Shown here in pieces: positions 18,656 through 26,965 of a stretch of DNA of 51,202 nt. The stretch is taken from contig JAFLCN010000026.1 of NCBI GenBank assembly GCA_017303555.1, positions 1 through 51,202 of the forward strand. Reading direction: 5' to 3'. A program made the position numbers and the translations under genes. Source of the DNA: Planctomycetota bacterium (lineage in GTDB: Bacteria; Planctomycetota; Phycisphaerae; Phycisphaerales; UBA1924). Under the pieces are notes generated by a model. It ran no database searches and had not been told where the DNA came from. It saw only the letters and a program-made list of their open reading frames with translations. Within the stretch, counting starts at the first letter, position 1, and every line of letters starts with the position of its first letter.

Positions 18656-21600
18656 ATGCCCGAACTCGAGTTTCCCAAGCTCAAGCCCCATCCCAACCGG
18701 GAACCGGAAAAGCCGGAGGACATCCGCGCCGCCGATGCAAACTGGGAGCACTTCCCCTTTGCCGAGCTTTGCGTCACCAGCAACTACACCTTTCTGACCG
18801 GTGCAAGTCACCCGGAGGAGTTCGCGTCGCAGGCCTGCGGCCTTGGCTACCGGGCCGTTGCAGTGACCGATTTGCACACGCTGGCGGGCGTGGTGCGGGC
18901 CCATGTGCAGGCGCGGGCACTCCGCAAAGACGAGAATGTTCTCTCCAAGACAAAGTTCGTGCTCGGGTCGAGGCTGAAGCTGACGGACCTGCCCGGATGC
19001 AGCGTCTGTGTCTATCCGACGGAGATGGATGCATACCGGAAACTCTGCCGCCTGCTGACGCTCGGGAAGAGACGCGCATCCAAGGGCGAATGCCATCTCG
19101 CATTCGATGATCTTGCTTCGCTTTCCGAGGGTCTGCTCGCGATTGTTCTGCCCGGTGATGAACCCAGTGATGAGGCCAGTGACCATGCCGGCAATGAAAT
19201 CGATGCGGACTTCGAGGCTCACGTCTCGCGTCTTCGCGATCTGTTCCAAGACGATCGTCTTTCGCTCGGAGCGTGCTTTGCATACCGCGCGGATGATGCG
19301 ATGCGATTGGCGAAGCTGGCGGAAATGTCGGCGCGGCTGCGCGTTCCACTGATTGCAACGAATGATGCCCACTATCACCACGCCGATCGGCGAATGCTGC
19401 ACGATGTGTTGACCTGCATCCGGCATGGCTGCACGATCGAGCAGGCAGGTTTCCGGCTCAATCCCAATAGCGAGCGGCATCTGAAAGCTCCGGATGAGAT
19501 GTTCCGGCTGTTCGAGAAGTACCCGAAAGCGATGGCCCGTTCGGTCGAAATCGCGGAGCGCGCTTCGGGATTTGGTCTTGAACAACTTCGGTACGAATAT
19601 CCGCACGAGGTTGTGCCGCAGGGAAAAACAGCACAGCAGCATCTGATCGATCTCACGTGGAAAGGCGCTTCGTGGCGGTACAACGGCCAGGTTCCGGATC
19701 ACGTGCGGAGCAAACTCGAATACGAGTTGAAGCTGATCGATGAACTGAACTATCCGTCCTATTTCCTGACGGTGCACGATCTGGTTCGCTTTGCACGAAC
19801 CGGGAAAGAACGCGAAGAAGATGCAGAGCCGATCAAAGACTGGGCCGGAGAAATCCTCTGCCAGGGTCGGGGTGCCGCGGCAAACTCCGCCGTCTGCTTT
19901 TGCCTCGGTGTCACATCCGTCGATCCGACAAAGCACGTGCTGCTCTTTGAACGCTTTGTCAGCAAGGAACGCAACGAGCCGCCGGATATCGATATCGACT
20001 TCGAGCATGAACGCCGCGAAGAGGTCATCCAGTACATCTATCGCAAGTACGGCAGAGAGAGAGCCGCGCTGACGGCCGAAGTCATTTCGTATCGAAGGCG
20101 GAGCGCGGTGCGCGATGTGGGCAAAGCGCTCGGGCTTTCGCTCGATCTTGTCGACCGGCTCGCGAAAAGCGTGGAATGGTTCGATGGGGGAGTGGTCGAT
20201 CCCGCGCGCATGCGCGAGATGGGTTTGAATCCCGCCGATGTCACGATCCAGTGGCTGGTCAAACTCGTGTCGGACCTGCTCGGCTTCCCGCGCCATCTCT
20301 CGCAGCACGTGGGCGGATTTGTGATTACGCGCTCGCCGCTCTGCGAACTGGTGCCGATCGAAAACGCCGCGATGCCCGATCGCACCGTGATCGAGTGGGA
20401 TAAGGACGACATCGAAGCGGTGGGGATGCTGAAGGTGGATGTGCTGGGGCTGGGGATGCTGACGGCGATCCGCAAGTGCATGGCGATGGTGAACGAGAAT
20501 CACGGAAAGCAGTACAACCTCGCGACGATCCCGCAGGAGGATGCGAAGGTCTACGGGATGATGCAGCGGGCCGACACGGTGGGCGTGTTTCAGATCGAGA
20601 GCCGGGCGCAGATGTCGATGCTGCCTCGTCTGAAGCCGGCGACGTTTTATGACCTCGTCATCGAAGTGGCGATCGTGCGCCCGGGGCCGATCCAGGGTGG
20701 GATGGTGCATCCGTTTCTGAGGCGGCGAGAAGGGCTTGAGCAAGTCGAGGAGCTGCCCGAAGAGGTCCCGCGCGACGTTCGCGAGAAGATCAAGAAGGTC
20801 CTCGGGCGCACGCTCGGTGTTCCGTTGTTTCAGGAGCAGTGCATGGCGCTGGCGGTGGATGCCGCGGGCTTTACGCCGGGCGAGGCGGATGAACTTCGGC
20901 GCGCGATGGCGTCGTGGAAGCGCAAGGGGAATCTGATCTATCGGTTCGGCCAGAAACTGATCGAGGGGATGGTGAGGAACAAGTTGCCCCGCGAATTTGC
21001 GGAGCGGTGCTTTGAGCAGGTGAAAGGATTCAGCGAGTACGGGTTTCCCGAGAGCCATGCCGCGTCGTTCGCGATTCTCGTGTATGTCTCGTGCTGGCTC
21101 AAGTTCTATTACCCGGCGGAGTTCACGGCCGCGCTGCTGAACAGCCAGCCGATGGGCTTTTATGCCCCGGCGCAGTTGATCCGCGATGCGAAAGAGCACG
21201 GCGTCGCCGTGCTGCCGATCGATGTGAATCACAGCCGGTGGGACAGCCACGTCGAGAAGGGCGTGCTGCGGATGGGGATGTCGCTGGTGGACGGCGTGGG
21301 CGAGATCGATGCGGGCAACATCCGGGAGGCCGTTGTTCGGCGCGGACCGTTTTTATCGATGCTTTCGCTCTGGCGTGCGGGCCGGTTCACGGCGCGGGCG
21401 ATGCGCCGGCTTGCATCGGCGGACGCGTTCAACTCGATGGGGCTTTCGCGTCAGCAGGCGCTGTGGGAGGCGCGGCTTTTACGGGATGACCCTTTGCCGC
21501 TGTTTGATGGGGCGGACTCGGCTCCGGTCGAGCGACCGGAAGAAGATGGGCTCCGTTCGCTCCCCGCGATCGATCCGCTGCGGCAGGTGGTGCTCGATTA

Positions 21601-21997
21601 CGAATCGACGGGGCTTTCACTCAAGGCGCATCCGGTGAGTTTCGCACGCGGGCGTTTGCGTGGGCAGAAGGTTGTTCCGTGCACCGATCTTCGGGATGAG
21701 AAGCGGACGCCTCACGGGAAGATTGTCTCCGTGGCTGGGCTGGTCCTGGTCCGCCAGCGCCCGGGCACGGCGAAGGAAGTGACGTTCATCACGATCGAGG
21801 ACGAAACGGGGATCGCGAACCTGATCGTGTGGAAACGCGTGTACCAGCGGTTCCGGCGCGAGGCGGGCGCACGCATGCTGATCGCGACGGGGAACATCCA
21901 GCGTCAGGGAGAAGTTGTGCACATCATCGTGACGGAGTTGAAGGCGATGGATGATGCGGTCGAGGGTTTGCAGGTCGGTTCGAGGAATTTCCACTGA
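18656..21997 (+). CDS. dnaE2: Error-prone DNA polymerase III alpha subunit
   Basis: This polymerase extends past DNA lesions together with ImuA and ImuB. The product (1113 aa, typical of DnaE2) has an N-terminal PHP domain (SNYTFLTGASHPEEF, AVTDLHTLAGVVRAH), a C-family polymerase core with PPDIDIDFEHERREEV (palm acidic residues) and FQEQCMALAVDAAGFTPGEADELRRAM, a fingers region KGFSEYGFPESHAASFA, and a C-terminal OB fold (VSVAGLVLVRQRPGTAKEVTFITIEDE split). The PHP residues and the location beside imuA and imuB separate it from replicative DnaE1. There is no clear ribosome site before the chosen ATG. It ends 17 bp from the convergent SRAP gene. SOS control is likely through the promoter described above. 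Confidence 0.96.
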   Translation: MPELEFPKLKPHPNREPEKPEDIRAADANWEHFPFAELCVTSNYTFLTGASHPEEFASQACGLGYRAVAVTDLHTLAGVVRAHVQARALRKDENVLSKTKFVLGSRLKLTDLPGCSVCVYPTEMDAYRKLCRLLTLGKRRASKGECHLAFDDLASLSEGLLAIVLPGDEPSDEASDHAGNEIDADFEAHVSRLRDLFQDDRLSLGACFAYRADDAMRLAKLAEMSARLRVPLIATNDAHYHHADRRMLHDVLTCIRHGCTIEQAGFRLNPNSERHLKAPDEMFRLFEKYPKAMARSVEIAERASGFGLEQLRYEYPHEVVPQGKTAQQHLIDLTWKGASWRYNGQVPDHVRSKLEYELKLIDELNYPSYFLTVHDLVRFARTGKEREEDAEPIKDWAGEILCQGRGAAANSAVCFCLGVTSVDPTKHVLLFERFVSKERNEPPDIDIDFEHERREEVIQYIYRKYGRERAALTAEVISYRRRSAVRDVGKALGLSLDLVDRLAKSVEWFDGGVVDPARMREMGLNPADVTIQWLVKLVSDLLGFPRHLSQHVGGFVITRSPLCELVPIENAAMPDRTVIEWDKDDIEAVGMLKVDVLGLGMLTAIRKCMAMVNENHGKQYNLATIPQEDAKVYGMMQRADTVGVFQIESRAQMSMLPRLKPATFYDLVIEVAIVRPGPIQGGMVHPFLRRREGLEQVEELPEEVPRDVREKIKKVLGRTLGVPLFQEQCMALAVDAAGFTPGEADELRRAMASWKRKGNLIYRFGQKLIEGMVRNKLPREFAERCFEQVKGFSEYGFPESHAASFAILVYVSCWLKFYYPAEFTAALLNSQPMGFYAPAQLIRDAKEHGVAVLPIDVNHSRWDSHVEKGVLRMGMSLVDGVGEIDAGNIREAVVRRGPFLSMLSLWRAGRFTARAMRRLASADAFNSMGLSRQQALWEARLLRDDPLPLFDGADSAPVERPEEDGLRSLPAIDPLRQVVLDYESTGLSLKAHPVSFARGRLRGQKVVPCTDLRDEKRTPHGKIVSVAGLVLVRQRPGTAKEVTFITIEDETGIANLIVWKRVYQRFRREAGARMLIATGNIQRQGEVVHIIVTELKAMDDAVEGLQVGSRNFH

Positions 21998-22014
21998 GCG
22001 AAAAAGATCGTCGC

Positions 22015-22743
22015 TCAGAAGAGGCTTTCGGGCTGCACCGGCATCAGCAAGTCGGGTGAATCGTTCCGCGGCGAGTTGACGCGCGGGGAGATCGGGAAGG
22101 TTTCGAGTTGAGAAGCGCGGGGCTTCAGCGTGGCACGCACCTGGTCGGGCGTTGCTTCGGGGTTCATCCAGATATCGACATCGCCGGGTTCGAGGATCAC
22201 GGGCATGCGGTGGTGGATCGGTTCGACGGTGGCGTCGGCGGCGCGGGTGAGGAGCGTGAAGGTCTCGATGTTTGTGGGCCCGAAACGCTCCCACAGGCCG
22301 GCGATGAAGAACGGGAACCCGGACGGAAGGCGGAAGTAGTAGGGCTGTTTTTCTTTCGCGCTGAGCGGGCGCCACTCGTAGAAGCCGCTGACGGGGACGA
22401 GGCAGCGGCGTTTGCGGACGGCGTCGCGGAAGGCCGGTTTGTCGAAGACGGTTTCGGCGCGTCCGTTGACGAGGGAGGCCCCGATCTTTTCGTCGGGAGC
22501 CCACGAGGGGACGAGGCCCCAGCGGAGATTGCCGATGGAGAGATCGTTCTCGGTGCGCCGGATGATGGGGGTGAACTGCGTGGGAGCGACGTTGAAGCTG
22601 GGGCGCAGGTCCTTGCCGTTCTCACGCTCCCAGCGCTTCTGGACCTGATCCCAGAAACCATCGGGGAGCCTGGAGCCCTCGCGAGAGAGGGCGTAGAGCG
22701 CATGGAGCTCGGCCCAGGTGTATTGACGGGTGAATCGGCCGCA
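22015..22743 (-). pseudogene. SRAP (YedK/HMCES-type) gene with destroyed start codon
   Basis: SRAP proteins crosslink to abasic sites in single-stranded DNA through the N-terminal Cys2. Every functional segment is present in one open frame of 242 codons: CGRFTRQYTWAELHALY at the N-terminus, RPSFNVAPT, LRWGLVPSWA, LVNGRAET with the active-site Asn, FYEWRP with the Glu, and PIHHRMPV with the His. However, the codon before Cys2 is CGG and an in-frame TAG lies two codons further up. No ATG, GTG or TTG occurs in the frame before HRMPV. A GTG sits one base out of frame (CCGGTGCGGCCG), exactly what loss of a TG pair from CCGGTGTGCGGCCG would leave. It is therefore a very recent frameshift or a sequence error. 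It is convergent with dnaE2 and on the imuB strand. Confidence 0.8.
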
Positions 22744-22770
22744 CCGGAGATTCTAGAGAGAAGAGGGAGA

Positions 22771-22806
22771 AGCGAAAAGCAGGAGCCACGAATTCGGCTT
22801 TTCGCT
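22771..22806. terminator. Stem-loop between SRAP and imuB
   Basis: AGCGAAAAGC (22771-22780) and GCTTTTCGCT (22797-22806) form a perfect 10 bp stem with a 16 nt loop, 84 bp beyond the imuB stop on the imuB strand. There is no strong U-run, so termination is only probable. Confidence 0.4.
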
Positions 22807-22889
22807 GTTCGCTTTCCCTTGGCGCTTGGGCGTTCGTGCTCTCCCAAACCCGGCCCCTTCCTCGGGGAGCGGGGAGGAGGATCCGCTCT

Positions 22890-24428
22890 CTAGCTCCACT
22901 CGCCGTGGACGAACCAGCGGCCGGTTTGGTTCTGGCGGCAGGCCCAGATCCAGAGGCCGGTTTCGAGCTGGAGCGCGAAGTAGTCGCGATCGGGGGGCGC
23001 GGGTGCGGCCGTTGGCGATTGCACGCAGCTCCAGCGCCACCATTCCGCGCCCAGGCGCTCGGGGTTGGTTGAAGCGAGGATCTTCCACTGCTTCTGACGC
23101 CAGCGGAGCGAGAGAACGGGACCGTCGGGGACAAGTGCCATGGCTTCGGCGGGTTCGGGCTTGGCGAAGAGGCGGGTGGGACGGTCGGAAGTTGTGACGA
23201 AAGCCGGCGTGCGCGAAACTTCTTCGAGGATGGAACGCTCGCGCCAGGTGTGTTCGGGCAGGTGCGATTCAACTGGTTCGAGACGCGTGACGGAACTTGG
23301 GCCGAGGCGATCGATGAGTGTGTCAACAAGTTCGCCCCACGCGGCATGGGCGACGTGTTCGACATTGCCTCCGAGTGCGGGGTTGTGGATTTGCTGCGGA
23401 CGCAATCGCGCTGTGCGTTTGGCGCTGAGGATGATGCCTTCGATTCCGGTGGAAAGATCGACGCGTTCGAGTTTGGAACGCACGAGCGACCAGATGTGTT
23501 TGAGTTTGCGGCTCGGGCGGCTGAGCGTGATCGTGATGAATTCTGGCGCGGATTCGGGCCTGCGGAGTTCGATCTCGAGCCGGCGCACGCCGAGTTCGCG
23601 GGTGGTGAGCTGGTTGCAGAGATCTTCAAGGATCAATGTGCCGGCGGCGTGGATGGATTCGGGATGATCGGTCGGCCCTTCGAAGAGCATGGATGCGACG
23701 AGTGGTGGAGGTGGGCAAACAGGATCGAGACGTTCGGGAACAGCGCCGAGCGCTTTGTCGATTCGGGTGAGGATCTCGAGACCGAAACGCGAAGCGATGG
23801 AAGAGCGGGGGAGAGCGAGAACGTGCTCGATGCGTTCGATGCCGATTTCGCGAAACGCGGCGTCGAGTTCGGCGGGGATTTTGAGCGCTCCGACCGGGAG
23901 CGGGGCGAGTGATTGTTTTTCTTCGCCGGGAGCAACGAGCGAGAAGGAACTTTTTCCGAAGCGGGCGAGCGCCCATGCGCAGGCGAAAGTGGAGGCACTC
24001 GCAAGACGAACGCGGACGCCGAGTTTGCGAAGACCTCGGACAACAGAGCGAATGACGCGGGTTTCGCCCCCGTGGACGAGCTCGGTGCCGGTGAGATCGA
24101 TGAGGATGCCGTCGGGAGGATCGGGCGCGACAAGAGGTGAGAATCGGAGAAGGCGGCAGGCGAGCGCATGGAGCGCGCGTTCGTCGCGATCGGGTCGGTG
24201 GGGTTCGAGATGGACGGAAAACTGCGAGGGAAGAAGCGAGCGGGCGTGCGAGAGATCCATGTTTTCGCGAACGCCGGCGCGCGAGGCGAGTTCGCAGCGA
24301 CGAGCGACGATTTCGCGTCCGGCGGATTTGGCGGTGAGGAGGATGGCTTCAGCCGGTGAGGCGGAGCGTCTGCGTTTGATGAGATCGGTCGCGAAGGTCG
24401 GAAACCACAGCGAAAGCACGCGTCGCAT
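22890..24428 (-). CDS. imuB: ImuB, catalytically degenerate Y-family polymerase homologue
   Basis: ImuB is the clamp-binding hub of the ImuA-ImuB-DnaE2 mutasome. The product (512 aa) starts MRRVLSLWFPTFATDLI, where true Y-family polymerases have the first catalytic Asp; the Asp is replaced here as in other ImuB proteins. GILIDLTGTELVHGGE marks the palm motif and ERIEHVLALPRSSIASRFG the HhH/thumb region; a little-finger part and a C-terminal ImuB-specific tail (RWRQKQWKILAS, YFALQLETGLWIWACR) follow. The start was chosen by homology; the frame is open 273 nt upstream. It overlaps the imuA gene by 80 bp, which is longer than the usual few bases, so one boundary might be set differently. Confidence 0.9.
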   Translation of the reverse strand: MRRVLSLWFPTFATDLIKRRRSASPAEAILLTAKSAGREIVARRCELASRAGVRENMDLSHARSLLPSQFSVHLEPHRPDRDERALHALACRLLRFSPLVAPDPPDGILIDLTGTELVHGGETRVIRSVVRGLRKLGVRVRLASASTFACAWALARFGKSSFSLVAPGEEKQSLAPLPVGALKIPAELDAAFREIGIERIEHVLALPRSSIASRFGLEILTRIDKALGAVPERLDPVCPPPPLVASMLFEGPTDHPESIHAAGTLILEDLCNQLTTRELGVRRLEIELRRPESAPEFITITLSRPSRKLKHIWSLVRSKLERVDLSTGIEGIILSAKRTARLRPQQIHNPALGGNVEHVAHAAWGELVDTLIDRLGPSSVTRLEPVESHLPEHTWRERSILEEVSRTPAFVTTSDRPTRLFAKPEPAEAMALVPDGPVLSLRWRQKQWKILASTNPERLGAEWWRWSCVQSPTAAPAPPDRDYFALQLETGLWIWACRQNQTGRWFVHGEWS

Positions 24429-25209
24429 GATCGTGCTCCAACGTCCAGAGGCGCGGAGCCCCCGGTGCGGGCTGCACGCCTTTGCAGCGCAGAAGCGAGA
24501 CAGTCCATCGTCGCGCGAGGTTGGGGGAAGTTGCAGACAAAGACGGAGATGGACAGGTTCGAACAAGCCAGCGCGTCGTCGAAGCGGAGAGTACGGATTG
24601 CTCGTACGCGGGCCGTGTGATGAGACAGAGAACGCCGGAGGCTTCTGCCGCGAGCTGGAGGCGGCGGGTGGCGCTGAGATCAAAGCCTGAACCATCCGCA
24701 ATCACGGCGATGGCAGCGCGGCTGCGGAGTGCGAGGTCCGCGGCCCAGAGGCGCTCGGGCGCGGAGGATGCAGAAACGAAAAGCGAGGATGCGAGCAGAT
24801 TCCGGCGCGAGGTGTCAGCCGAACCAGCGCCGAGCGCTGGGGCGTAAGGCCGGAGGGAGGAGCCGGCGCCGCCCGGACGCGCGATCCAGACGATGCGCGA
24901 TTGGGTGTTGTCGGCGACCCCGAGCGCGGCACGGGCGAGATGAATGAGGAACGTGAGGGGAGGTGACCATGCTTTCTTCCAATGTGATGTCTGCTCGCCG
25001 CCATCCGTGACGGGAGGAAGCAGACCCAGCCATTCGTGCACGCGTCCGAAGGCAAGGCCCTGCTCGGGGAGGTCGCGATCGAGTCCGAGGGCGGTGGGCA
25101 GGATGCGAGGAGCCTGTCCGGGCTGGAACCGGGGCGACTCACAAATCCGGCGGAGATCCGGAAGTGCTGTGATTGCAGGTGTTTGCAGGACTTGACAAGG
25201 GCCGATCAT
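24349..25209 (-). CDS. imuA: ImuA, RecA-like mutasome subunit
   Basis: ImuA works with ImuB and DnaE2 in translesion synthesis. The 286 aa product has a central RecA-like core: GRVHEWLGLLPP, SPPLTFLIHLARAAL, RIVWIARPG, PYAPALGAG, NLLASSLFVSASSAPERLWAADLALRSRAAIAVIADG split around the helix. No intact Walker A is seen, which is common among ImuA-type proteins. It overlaps imuB, so the two are co-translated. A consensus promoter ends 6 bp before the ATG, which would make the transcript leaderless or nearly so. Confidence 0.8.
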   Translation of the reverse strand: MIGPCQVLQTPAITALPDLRRICESPRFQPGQAPRILPTALGLDRDLPEQGLAFGRVHEWLGLLPPVTDGGEQTSHWKKAWSPPLTFLIHLARAALGVADNTQSRIVWIARPGGAGSSLRPYAPALGAGSADTSRRNLLASSLFVSASSAPERLWAADLALRSRAAIAVIADGSGFDLSATRRLQLAAEASGVLCLITRPAYEQSVLSASTTRWLVRTCPSPSLSATSPNLARRWTVSLLRCKGVQPAPGAPRLWTLEHDHATRAFAVVSDLRDRSHQTQTLRLTG

Positions 25210-25215
25210 TCTGTT

Positions 25216-25243
25216 AGTATAATGAACGGTATTCCGCTGTCAA
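25216..25243 (-). promoter_or_regulatory. Promoter of imuA-imuB
   Basis: On the minus strand TTGACA (25243-25238), a 16 bp spacer and TATACT (25221-25216) form a near-consensus promoter. As at dnaE2, GCC precedes the -35 box and an AA(C/T)AGAA motif follows the -10 box. The start codon at 25209 lies about where transcription should begin. Confidence 0.75.
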
Positions 25244-25291
25244 GGCTTCACGGAAGGCTTTGACAGATTTTTCGGCGCTGTCTGGGATCAG

Positions 25292-25330
25292 AAAAAGGGC
25301 CCCGCATCACAGTGTGATGCAAGGGCCCTT
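25292..25330 (-). terminator. Intrinsic terminator of the catalase gene
   Basis: AAGGGCCC (25295-25302) pairs with GGGCCCTT (25323-25330), and GCATCACA pairs with TGTGATGC inside it. On the minus strand the stem is followed by five U residues. It starts about 30 bp beyond the catalase stop. Confidence 0.9.
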
Positions 25331-25359
25331 GGGGTGGGGGCTTGGGAGAAGAAAAGGGG

Positions 25360-26874
25360 TTAGCGAGCGCCGGCGAGTTCGGGTGCGTGCTTCTGAAGTG
25401 CGGCGAGGTCGATGCCGAGTTTGATTGCGATGCGTGTGCCGTAGTCGGCATCGGCGCGGAAGAAGTGGCAGAGCATGCGCATCTGCACTTCGGGGCGGGC
25501 TTGGCCGAGGCCGCCGGCGATGCGGGAAGTGAGACGGTCCTTCTGGCCTTCATCGAAGAGGCGATAGAGATTGCCGGGCTGGGTGTAGTCGTCGTGGTTT
25601 TGGGTGGAGTCGAAGCGATCGACGACGGTCTGGCCGAGCGACCAGGCGGGATCGGCGAACATTGGATCGGGCTTGGGCGCGCCGGTGATGGAGTTGGGCC
25701 AGTAGTTTGCCGCGGACCCGTAGGAGCCGTCGGTCTGCGCGCCATCGCGGATGTAGTTCATGACGGGGCAGCGCGGCTTGTTGACGGGGATCTGGTGGTG
25801 ATTGACGCCGAGGCGATGCAGATGCGTGTCGGCGTAGGACATGAGGCGGGCCTGGAGCATCTTGTCGGGGCTGGGGCCGATGCCGGGGACGAGGGCGGAG
25901 GGCTTGAACGCGGCCTGCTCGACTTCGGCGAAGTAGTTTTCGGGGTTCTTGTTGAGTTCGAGCGTGCCGATCTCGATGAGCGGGAAATCGCCGTGGGGCC
26001 AGACCTTGGTGAGGTCGAACGGATTCCAGCGGAAGGTCTCGGCCTGCGACTGCGTCATGACCTGGATGCAGACGCGCCACTTGGGGAAGTCGCCCTTGGC
26101 GATGGACTCGAAGAGATCGCGCTGGTGGGTTTCGCGATCGGAACCGATGGCCTTGGCGGCTTCTTCATCGGTCATGTTCTTGATGCCCTGCTTGGTCTTG
26201 AAGTGGAACTTGACCCAGACGCGCTCGCCGGCGGCGTTGATGAACGAATAGGTGTGGCTGCCGAAGCCGTGGAGATGGCGGTAGGACGCGGGGATGCCTC
26301 GATCGCTCATGAGGATGGTGATCTGGTGGAGCGCTTCGGGGCAGAGGGACCAGAAATCCCACTGCATGTCCATGTTGCGGAGATTGGTTTGCGGGTTGCG
26401 CTTCTGGGTGTGGATGAAGTTCTGGAACTTGTAGGGATCACGCACGAAGAAAACGGGCGTGTTGTTGCCGACGAGATCCCAGTTGCCTTCTTCGGTGTAG
26501 AACTTGAGAGCGAAGCCGCGCACATCGCGCTCTGCATCGGCAGCGCCGCGCTCGCCGGCGACGGTGGAGAAGCGGAGGAAGACTTCGGTCTTCTTGCCGA
26601 CTTTGCCGAGGAATGCGGCGCGGGTGTACTTGGTCACATCGCCGGTAACGGTGAAGGTGCCGTAGGCGCCGGAGCCTTTGGCATGCACGACGCGCTCGGG
26701 GATGCGTTCGCGATTGAAGTGCTGCATCTGCTCGAGGAGCGCGACATCCTGCATGAGAACCGGGCCACGCGGGCCGGCGGTCAGAGCCTGTTGCACGCCG
26801 ATGGGCGCGCCGTTGGCGGTGGTGAGGACGGGGCAGGAGGGGTCGTTACGGGAGATGTTGGAATCGGCTGGCAT
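25360..26874 (-). CDS. katA: Haem catalase
   Basis: This enzyme converts hydrogen peroxide to water and oxygen. The 504 aa product is a small-subunit (clade 3 size) catalase. The distal His is in RVVHAKGSGAYG (about residue 64), the distal Asn in LVGNNTPVFFVRDP, and the haem-ligand Tyr in RLMSYADTHLHRLG. The NADPH-type region HFKTKQGIKN is present. I chose the ATG giving MPADSNISR, since the nine upstream residues of a longer reading look unrelated. The gene is divergent from oxyR with 91 bp between them and a dyad in that gap, so peroxide induction by OxyR is likely. Confidence 0.96.
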   Translation of the reverse strand: MPADSNISRNDPSCPVLTTANGAPIGVQQALTAGPRGPVLMQDVALLEQMQHFNRERIPERVVHAKGSGAYGTFTVTGDVTKYTRAAFLGKVGKKTEVFLRFSTVAGERGAADAERDVRGFALKFYTEEGNWDLVGNNTPVFFVRDPYKFQNFIHTQKRNPQTNLRNMDMQWDFWSLCPEALHQITILMSDRGIPASYRHLHGFGSHTYSFINAAGERVWVKFHFKTKQGIKNMTDEEAAKAIGSDRETHQRDLFESIAKGDFPKWRVCIQVMTQSQAETFRWNPFDLTKVWPHGDFPLIEIGTLELNKNPENYFAEVEQAAFKPSALVPGIGPSPDKMLQARLMSYADTHLHRLGVNHHQIPVNKPRCPVMNYIRDGAQTDGSYGSAANYWPNSITGAPKPDPMFADPAWSLGQTVVDRFDSTQNHDDYTQPGNLYRLFDEGQKDRLTSRIAGGLGQARPEVQMRMLCHFFRADADYGTRIAIKLGIDLAALQKHAPELAGAR

Positions 26875-26917
26875 GGCGGTGGATCTCCGGATTGGGAGCA
26901 ATTCGTATCCGCTGGGG

Positions 26918-26937
26918 TATCATCAGTCCAACTGATA
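26918..26937. promoter_or_regulatory. LysR/OxyR-type dyad between katA and oxyR
   Basis: TATCA (26918-26922) and TGATA (26933-26937) enclose ATCAGT-CCA-ACTGAT (26922-26936), a perfect inverted repeat of the LysR T-N11-A form. The 3' extension GATAG resembles one OxyR half-site. It lies midway between the divergent genes. Confidence 0.6.
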
Positions 26938-26965
26938 GTTCCGAACGATTCGATCGGAGTTTTCG

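Noticed and set aside
18242..21250. Very long minus-strand open frame continuous with the efflux adaptor and antisense to dnaE2
   Set aside because: Codons mirror the dnaE2 frame, the amino acid composition is Arg/His-rich and no domain appears; it is a high-GC shadow.
22108..22893. Plus-strand open frame across the SRAP gene
   Set aside because: The minus strand encodes all SRAP motifs; the plus frame is a shadow.
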